A DNA stretch of 33,104 bases from Candidatus Woesearchaeota archaeon (lineage in GTDB: Archaea; Nanobdellota; Nanobdellia; Woesearchaeales; 21-14-0-10-32-9), in contig JAIPET010000010.1 in NCBI GenBank assembly GCA_021736975.1, positions 1 to 33,104 of the forward strand, written 5' to 3'. The notes beneath the pieces are model-generated. The model ran no database searches. It was not told the DNA's origin and was given only the letters and a program-made list of their open reading frames with translations. This document shows, one piece after another, positions 27,033 to 33,104 of the stretch. The position numbers were made by a program, and so were the translations under genes. Each line of letters opens with the position of its first letter. Within the stretch, counting starts at the first letter, position 1.

Positions 27033-28349
27033 ATGAAAAAAATATTGATGAGTTTATTATTATTGGTTGTTTTATTGACTAGCATTTATTCTGTTTTAGG
27101 TCTTTCTTATATGCCTGACATGTTTTTATCAGATCAACATAAATATTCTTTGCAAATGGATGGAGAAGGAGAAGCAATAGTATTTTTTAAAGACATTATG
27201 TATGATGTTAATAAAGACATAAATAGTTATATTTTAGAAATTCCGTATAAAGAAATAAGATTAATAGGTGTTTATGAAAAAGTTGTTGATTCAGATAATT
27301 CTAATTGTTTGTCTTGGGGAAATACTTGTAAACAATATGGAGAAGGATCTACTTGTGTCCAATACGATTATTATGGTAAATGTCAAACATATGAAAAACC
27401 ATGTCTTAAATATGAACAAAATTGCGAAAGATTTAATCAAGATATTTCTTATACTTATGAAAAAATAGAAACTCAACCTGAACTTTTATCTGATAAAACT
27501 ATTTTAAAAATAAATTTTAAAGAACCGGTAATGAAAGGAAATCAGAAAGAATTTATTGTTATTACTAAAATATATGATGTTGGTAAGAGTTCTTTGGGAA
27601 AAATGAATGCTGAATTTGAAACTTTTAAAACTAATAAAGACATTTCTAGTATCCGAGTTTCAATCAATGTTCCTGATGAATTTATTTTAAAAGGAAAATC
27701 TTCAAATACTAATTATAGATCTGATATGGTTACCTTTGCAGGAAATTTAGAGTCTTCAAATTCTTTAAATAGTGAATTAAGTTCTAAAATGAGTGATATT
27801 TCGACACACCTAGAGTATTCTGGAGGTTTTGTTCAAACAGCATCTTATTTAGATCCTTATGAAAGTTTAAGTGTGAATGTTCAATATTCAAAAAGTTGGT
27901 TTGCATTATATTGGTCTAATTTATTTTGGAGTTTACTTGGTGTTGCAATAGTTATTTTTTTAATTAGTTATGGTATAAAAAAATTAAAAGAATATACTAA
28001 AGAAAATTTACCTATAAAACAACAACAAAAAGATTCGGAAACTAAACACAAATTTATAATTCCTTTTTTGGGAGGATTATTTAGTGCATTAGGAATAGCT
28101 TTGTTATGGGGATTAATTTATGTTATTTTACTCGTATTAGATAATATTTTAGGATATAGATATAATGATTTGTTAATTTTGTTAATGATTCTTTTAGGGA
28201 TTTTATTAACTTTATTTGGGATGATTGGAATACCTATATTCACAGGACATAAATTTGGTGCTACAACTGGATTTTTCACAACTCTTTCTTTATTTGTATG
28301 GTTGATAGTGTTTGCTATAATTTTTGTAGTTATTTCAGCTATTTTATAG
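27033..28349 (+). CDS. Hypothetical exported/membrane protein with Cys-x-x-aromatic cluster
   Basis: Signal peptide, CKQYGEGSTCVQYDYYGKCQTYEKPCLKYEQNCERF, C-terminal TMs; starts 4 nt after the vWA stop. Confidence 0.75.
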   Translation: MKKILMSLLLLVVLLTSIYSVLGLSYMPDMFLSDQHKYSLQMDGEGEAIVFFKDIMYDVNKDINSYILEIPYKEIRLIGVYEKVVDSDNSNCLSWGNTCKQYGEGSTCVQYDYYGKCQTYEKPCLKYEQNCERFNQDISYTYEKIETQPELLSDKTILKINFKEPVMKGNQKEFIVITKIYDVGKSSLGKMNAEFETFKTNKDISSIRVSINVPDEFILKGKSSNTNYRSDMVTFAGNLESSNSLNSELSSKMSDISTHLEYSGGFVQTASYLDPYESLSVNVQYSKSWFALYWSNLFWSLLGVAIVIFLISYGIKKLKEYTKENLPIKQQQKDSETKHKFIIPFLGGLFSALGIALLWGLIYVILLVLDNILGYRYNDLLILLMILLGILLTLFGMIGIPIFTGHKFGATTGFFTTLSLFVWLIVFAIIFVVISAIL

Positions 28350-28388
28350 AATTTTTTATTTTTCTTTTTATTTATTCTTAAACGATCT

Positions 28389-28425
28389 AGAACGATAATT
28401 TGACACTTTCAAACGTTCTGAGTGT
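28389..28425. promoter_or_regulatory. Dyads upstream of the copper locus
   Basis: AGAACG (28389-28394)/CGTTCT (28414-28419) and interleaved ACACT (28403-28407)/AGTGT (28421-28425), just upstream of a TATA-like TATTAATAAA at ~28444. Confidence 0.45.
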
Positions 28426-28485
28426 TATTTTAGTGGTCGAAGGGTATTAATAAACTCTTATTTAACATTTTTGTAAGGTGAGATA

Positions 28486-28689
28486 ATGGAAAAAACATTC
28501 AAGATTAAAGGAATGCATTGTAAATCGTGTGAAATGTTAATTAAAGATGAGTTAGATGAACTTGATTCTGTAATTGTTAAAGACATTTCGCATAAGTCTG
28601 GGGAAGTAAAATTGGTTTTTGATTCTAATATTATTAATGAATCTAAAATAAAATCTGTTATTAAAAATGAAGGTTATGAGGTGCAATGA
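28486..28689 (+). CDS. HMA-domain metallochaperone (CopZ-like)
   Basis: KGMHCKSCEMLIKDEL. Confidence 0.88.
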   Translation: MEKTFKIKGMHCKSCEMLIKDELDELDSVIVKDISHKSGEVKLVFDSNIINESKIKSVIKNEGYEVQ

Positions 28690-29612
28690 TGAAAGAAAAT
28701 ATTTACATTCCTGATATTGAGTGTGATTCTTGTTCTAGAGTTTTAAAAAAGGCGTTTGATAAAGAAGATGGAATAATAAAATATGTTGTTTATGATGATT
28801 CAACTGAAATCGAATTTGATGAGTCAAAAATAAATACTAAAGATATTATTAGTATTATTAAATCAAAAGGTTTCAGAGCTTCAACTGAACCATTTGAGAG
28901 AAAAACATTAAAGGAAAGAATGAGACACTTTAAGGAAAATCCTTCTAAGTATGTTTTGGAATCAAAAATTATTCCTTATACTATTGGTCTTTTTCTTATT
29001 ATTAGTGCATTAGAAGTTTTAGCGTATTTTTTATTTTTGAAAAATATTCCTGATTTTTTATCAAATTATAGTTGGTGGATTTTATACTTAAATATAAGTA
29101 TTGCAACTATAAGTGTTGGTATGTGGCATGTAATCGCATATTTGAAGAATAAAATTACTTGTATGACTGGTATGATGATTGGCATGACTATTGGTATGCA
29201 AACAGGTATGATGATTGGTGCAATTGTTGGTGCGACAAATGGATTTTTTATAGGAAGTATGGTTGGAATGCTTTTAGGTTGTTTAGTTGGATGGATTACT
29301 GGAAAATGTTGTGGCATCATGGGAACTATGGAAGGATTAATGGCAGGCCTCATGGGAGGAACTATGGGTCCTATGATTTCAATTATGATGTTTTCAGATA
29401 ATTTATTGATATTTATGCCTTTTTATATAGCTATTAATGTTTTAATACTTGGCGGCTTAAGTATTATGATGTATGAAGAAGTTGTAGAAGGAAAAAAGCA
29501 TAATAAACAACCAGTAGATTTTATGACTTTAAGTTCAATCGCAGTCATTGCAACATTTATTTTACTAGCAATAATAATTTATGGACCAAAAAGTCCATTA
29601 GTAAGTTTTTAA
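28686..29612 (+). CDS. HMA-like domain plus polytopic Met-rich glycine-zipper membrane protein
   Basis: IECDSCSRVLKKAF; then GMMI GMTI GMQT GMMI GAIV GATN GFFI GSMV GMLL GCLV GWIT GKCC. Overlaps the preceding gene by 4 nt. Confidence 0.85.
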   Translation: MMKENIYIPDIECDSCSRVLKKAFDKEDGIIKYVVYDDSTEIEFDESKINTKDIISIIKSKGFRASTEPFERKTLKERMRHFKENPSKYVLESKIIPYTIGLFLIISALEVLAYFLFLKNIPDFLSNYSWWILYLNISIATISVGMWHVIAYLKNKITCMTGMMIGMTIGMQTGMMIGAIVGATNGFFIGSMVGMLLGCLVGWITGKCCGIMGTMEGLMAGLMGGTMGPMISIMMFSDNLLIFMPFYIAINVLILGGLSIMMYEEVVEGKKHNKQPVDFMTLSSIAVIATFILLAIIIYGPKSPLVSF

Positions 29613-29624
29613 GGAGGTATTAAT

Positions 29625-30131
29625 ATGAAAGTAAAAAAAAGTGTATTTTATTTTGTGCTTGCAATTGTAGTAATTGGATTATTTGGAATTTTAAGTTCCG
29701 CAATGAGTGCTAATGCAAAACAAAGTATAACGGGAAATGTAGTTGGTTCTAATAATGATCAAAAAGCAGTAAGTGGAGAATATCAAAATGTTAAACTTAG
29801 TTATGAAAATTATGTTTATGTATTAGATCCTCCTGAATTAAAAATGGGGGTTCCTGTTAGAATGGAAGTTGATATGAATAGCGTTGTAGGTTGTATGCAA
29901 GCAGTAAGAATACCAGGTTTTGGAGTGAGTTCTTATGTGCGCGAAGGCGATAATATTATTGAATTTACTCCTGATAAATCAGGAACATTTAATATTGCTT
30001 GTAGCATGGGTATGGGCGCTACAACTTTTGATGTAGTTGATAATTCAGGAGAAAAAACTGCATATGTTGAATCAGCACCAGTTGCTGGAAGTTGTGGTGC
30101 AAGTGAAGGTGGATGCGGTTGTGGAGGATAA
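29625..30131 (+). CDS. Cupredoxin-like exported protein with Cys-rich tail
   Basis: N-terminal TM; VVGCMQAVRIPGFG...NIIEFTPDKSGTFNIACSMGMG; tail SCGASEGGCGCGG. Confidence 0.8.
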   Translation: MKVKKSVFYFVLAIVVIGLFGILSSAMSANAKQSITGNVVGSNNDQKAVSGEYQNVKLSYENYVYVLDPPELKMGVPVRMEVDMNSVVGCMQAVRIPGFGVSSYVREGDNIIEFTPDKSGTFNIACSMGMGATTFDVVDNSGEKTAYVESAPVAGSCGASEGGCGCGG

Positions 30132-30191
30132 ATATTATTTCACAAAAATTATTTTATTATTGATTTATAAAAATTGGGAGAAAAGATAAAA

Positions 30192-32369
30192 ATGAAAAAA
30201 GTAGATTTAGATATCAAAGGAATGCATTGTGCTAGTTGTTCAACGTTAATTCAGAAAGTTTTTAGTAAAAATGCAAATATTAAATCTTCAAACGTTAATT
30301 ATAGTACTGGAAGAGCAACTGTTAATTTTAATGAAAAGTTAGTATCAGAAAAAGAATTAATTGAAATTGTTAAAAAAAAAGGTTATGATGCTTCTATTTC
30401 TAAATCGATGATTGATCCTAAAAAACAACATAAAAAAGAAATGATTAGATTAAAGAAAAAATTAGTTTATAGTTTGTTTTTTGCTGTTCCTGCTTTTATT
30501 ATTGGCATGGTTTTTATGTGGGTTGGAATAAAACTTCCTTTTGAAGAATATATTTTATGGATTTTAGCCACGCCAATTCAATTTTATATTGGTGCCGAAT
30601 TTTATAAAGGAACTTGGAGTGCTTTAAAAAATAAGACTGCTAATATGGATTCTTTAATTGCTCTTGGTACTAGTGCAGCGTATTTTTATTCTGTTTATTT
30701 GGTTTTGTTTGTTCAAGGTCATCAACAATATTTTGAAACTTCAGCAATATTGATTACTTTAGTTATTCTTGGGAAATATTTAGAAGCTAGTGCTAAGGGG
30801 AAAACTAGTGATGCTATTTCTAAACTGATGAGTATTAGTCCTAAAACTGCGCGTGTATTAAGAAAAGGAATTGAATATAATATTAGTGTTGATGATGTTA
30901 AGCTAGGAGATATTATTCTTGTTAAACCTGGAGAAAAAGTTCCTGTTGATGGATCTATTCTTTCTGGAAATACAAGTATTGATGAATCTATGATTACTGG
31001 TGAAAGTATTCCTGTTGATAAAAATAAGAATGATTTGGTTTTTGGTGGAACTATAAATAAGCATGGTTCTTTTAGATTTAAAGCTACAAAAGTTGGAAAT
31101 GATACAACTCTTTCTCATATAGTAAAATTAGTTGAGGATGCTCAAGGTAGGAAAGCACCTATTCAAAGATTTGCGGATACAATAAGTGCTTATTTTGTAC
31201 CTATAGTTATTTTAATTGCTATAATTACTTTTATTGGTTGGACTTTAGGAGGAAAAGATTCTTCTTTTGCTATTCTTACAGCTGTTTCTGTTTTAGTTAT
31301 TGCGTGTCCTTGTGCTCTTGGTCTTGCTACTCCAACTAGCATTATGGTTGGAACTGGTCTTGGTGCTAAAAAAGGTATTTTAATTAAAGGAGGAGATGCT
31401 CTTGAAACTGCTCATAAAATTAATTTTGTTGTTTTTGATAAAACAGGAACTATCACTAAAGGAGTTCCTGAAGTTACTGATTTTAAAACGAGTTTAAATG
31501 AAAAAGAGTTCATTACTATTTTGGGAAGTATTGAAAATGAATCTGAACATCCTTTAGCAGAATCTATTGTTAGATATTCTAAAGAACAAAAAGTTAAGTT
31601 TAAAAAAATTTCAAAATTTAAAGCGATTCCTGGTCATGGAATAGAAGCAAATATTAGTAAAAATAAATATTTTGCTGGAAATATTAAACTTATGCAAAAA
31701 CAAAAAATAAATGTGTCTAAATATAAAAATAAAATTGAGTCTCTTGAAAAGGAAGGTAAAACTGTAATGATTTTGGCTGATAAAAAAGTTCTTGGAATAA
31801 TAGCTGTAGCAGATACAATAAGAGAAACAAGCAAGCAAGCAGTTTATAGATTGCATAAAATGGGAATAAAGACTTTTATGATAACTGGTGATAATAAAAG
31901 AACTGCTAAAGCTATTGCTGGCCAGGCTGGCATCAAGAATGTTTTTGCTGAAGTTTTACCTAAAGATAAGGCTGGTTATGTTAAAAAACTTCAAAGAAAG
32001 GGTAAGTTTAAAGTTGCTATGATTGGTGATGGCATTAATGATGCTCCTGCGATTGCTCAAGCTGATATTGGTATTGCTATGGGTTCTGGTACAGATGTTG
32101 CTATGGAAACAGGAGATATTGTTTTAATGAGAGATGATCCTTTAGGAGTGCCTAGTGCTTTAAGACTTAGTAAATTAACTATGTCAAAAATAAGACAAAA
32201 CATGTTTTGGGCTTTATTTTATAATGTTCTTGGAATTCCTATAGCGGCAGGCACATTATATTTGTGGACTGGTTGGCTTTTATCTCCAATAGTTGCAGGC
32301 GCCGCTATGGCTATGAGTAGCGTTTCAGTTTTAACTAATAGTTTGCTTTTAAAATATAAAAAATTATAG
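30192..32369 (+). CDS. copA: Copper-translocating P1B-type ATPase
   Basis: GMHCASC HMA; CPCALGLATP; DKTGTITKG; MIGDGINDAPA; SEHPLAE. ATG 30192 preferred over the track TTG at 30174. Confidence 0.95.
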   Translation: MKKVDLDIKGMHCASCSTLIQKVFSKNANIKSSNVNYSTGRATVNFNEKLVSEKELIEIVKKKGYDASISKSMIDPKKQHKKEMIRLKKKLVYSLFFAVPAFIIGMVFMWVGIKLPFEEYILWILATPIQFYIGAEFYKGTWSALKNKTANMDSLIALGTSAAYFYSVYLVLFVQGHQQYFETSAILITLVILGKYLEASAKGKTSDAISKLMSISPKTARVLRKGIEYNISVDDVKLGDIILVKPGEKVPVDGSILSGNTSIDESMITGESIPVDKNKNDLVFGGTINKHGSFRFKATKVGNDTTLSHIVKLVEDAQGRKAPIQRFADTISAYFVPIVILIAIITFIGWTLGGKDSSFAILTAVSVLVIACPCALGLATPTSIMVGTGLGAKKGILIKGGDALETAHKINFVVFDKTGTITKGVPEVTDFKTSLNEKEFITILGSIENESEHPLAESIVRYSKEQKVKFKKISKFKAIPGHGIEANISKNKYFAGNIKLMQKQKINVSKYKNKIESLEKEGKTVMILADKKVLGIIAVADTIRETSKQAVYRLHKMGIKTFMITGDNKRTAKAIAGQAGIKNVFAEVLPKDKAGYVKKLQRKGKFKVAMIGDGINDAPAIAQADIGIAMGSGTDVAMETGDIVLMRDDPLGVPSALRLSKLTMSKIRQNMFWALFYNVLGIPIAAGTLYLWTGWLLSPIVAGAAMAMSSVSVLTNSLLLKYKKL

Positions 32370-33104
32370 CGTATATATTTTGTTTAGTTCTGCTTCGTAT
32401 CCTAGAACGTATGGTACGTATTTTGCTGTTTCTTTTGGCAAGCATTCAAGTCCGTATTTCATGAATCTTGATACGTTTCTAGGACCCCAGTTATATCCTA
32501 TTAAAGTAAATATTTTTTGTGTGGTTGGTGTGTATTCAGAATATTTGTATTTTAATTTTGACAGCATTCTTGTTCCGCCCACTATGTTTTGGATCGGGTT
32601 GTTTTTATTTACATTATATTGTTTTGCTGTTTCCGGCATGAGTTGCATAAATCCTTCTGCGCCAGCATGGCTTTTTGCGTTATTATCAAATTTTGATTCT
32701 TGCATAATTACTGCTTTTATGAATAATGGGTCTTCATTTTCTTGATTTATTAGTTTGTAGAATTCTGTTAGTTCTATCATAAAACTTATTTTTTGTTTTA
32801 TTCTTTCTGATATTTCTTTTGACTCAAACCCGTTATTTTTTATATTTTTTATTTGTATATTGTTGTATCCTAAATTTCTTAAAGTTCTTGTTTCTATCCA
32901 ATCGTATATTTCTTTATTTTTTGTTGTGTCTGAATAATATTCTTCTAAAATAGTTCCTCTTGCTTCTAAATCTCTTGTTACTTCAAGTTTTGTTATATCA
33001 TCTAAATATCTTTTTCTTTTTTCTAGTTGTTCTTTTCCTTTTGATAAATATTTTATTCCTTCTTCTGTTACCCTAAATTTTTTGTTTAAGTTTTTAAGTA
33101 TTTG
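32364..33104 (-). CDS. SLT-domain lytic transglycosylase-like protein (5'-partial)
   Basis: AVIMQESKFDNNAKSHAGAEGFMQLMPETAKQY...YNWGP. The frame is open from 32780 to the window end (QILKNLNKKFRVTEEGIKYLSKGKEQLEKRKRYLDDI...), so 32780 is probably not the start. Confidence 0.88.
   Translation of the reverse strand, partial: QILKNLNKKFRVTEEGIKYLSKGKEQLEKRKRYLDDITKLEVTRDLEARGTILEEYYSDTTKNKEIYDWIETRTLRNLGYNNIQIKNIKNNGFESKEISERIKQKISFMIELTEFYKLINQENEDPLFIKAVIMQESKFDNNAKSHAGAEGFMQLMPETAKQYNVNKNNPIQNIVGGTRMLSKLKYKYSEYTPTTQKIFTLIGYNWGPRNVSRFMKYGLECLPKETAKYVPYVLGYEAELNKIYTL

Noticed and set aside
29066-29401. Antisense and shifted ORFs (MRPAINPSIVPMMPQ... and MYDWYDDWHDYWYANRYDD...)
   Set aside because: Repetitive peptides are by-products of the GxxM-type codon repeat in the real frame of 28686..29612.
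1-33104. CRISPR arrays, tRNA, rRNA, transposases
   Set aside because: No regularly spaced repeat array, tRNA-like cloverleaf or rRNA core sequence, and no recognisable transposase or integrase ORF seen by eye.

Overview
AT-rich window with about 35 protein-coding genes on both strands. I saw no rRNA, tRNA or CRISPR array. It looks like an archaeal, possibly DPANN-type, chromosomal segment: TATA-like boxes lie about 25 nt upstream of many start codons (apparently leaderless genes), and there is a TrmB-family regulator, although a bacterial-type HU protein is also encoded. The lineage is inference. Recognisable genes: lipase-like hydrolase (5'-truncated), YdjM-like membrane protein, HU, phospholipase D/cardiolipin synthase, MazG-like protein, TrxB, HAD-like protein, TrmB regulator, methyltransferase, FolE, glutamate dehydrogenase, two tandem TlpA-like lipoproteins plus CcdA-like protein, DUF368, Met/Gly-rich exported protein, SHOCT protein, HTH membrane protein, EutH-like half-protein, U32 peptidase, NUDIX, ferredoxin, nucleotidyltransferase, alpha/beta hydrolases, DUF4405-like protein, thioredoxin-DsbD-like fusion, vWA protein, a copper locus (two HMA proteins, cupredoxin-like protein, CopA) and an SLT transglycosylase (5'-truncated). 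Main observations: (1) a 26-bp perfect direct repeat bounds a ~750-bp cassette carrying a broken membrane-protein gene; (2) three genes are split by frameshifts at A/T runs and the ORF track does not join them; (3) a membrane protein in the copper locus has twelve consecutive G-x-x-x tetrads, Met-rich; (4) the ferredoxin 3' end is duplicated in fragments around a structured spacer; (5) several promoter-proximal inverted repeats look like operators; (6) HU ends in a bacterial-style intrinsic terminator. All homology calls come from motif recognition; no searches were run.
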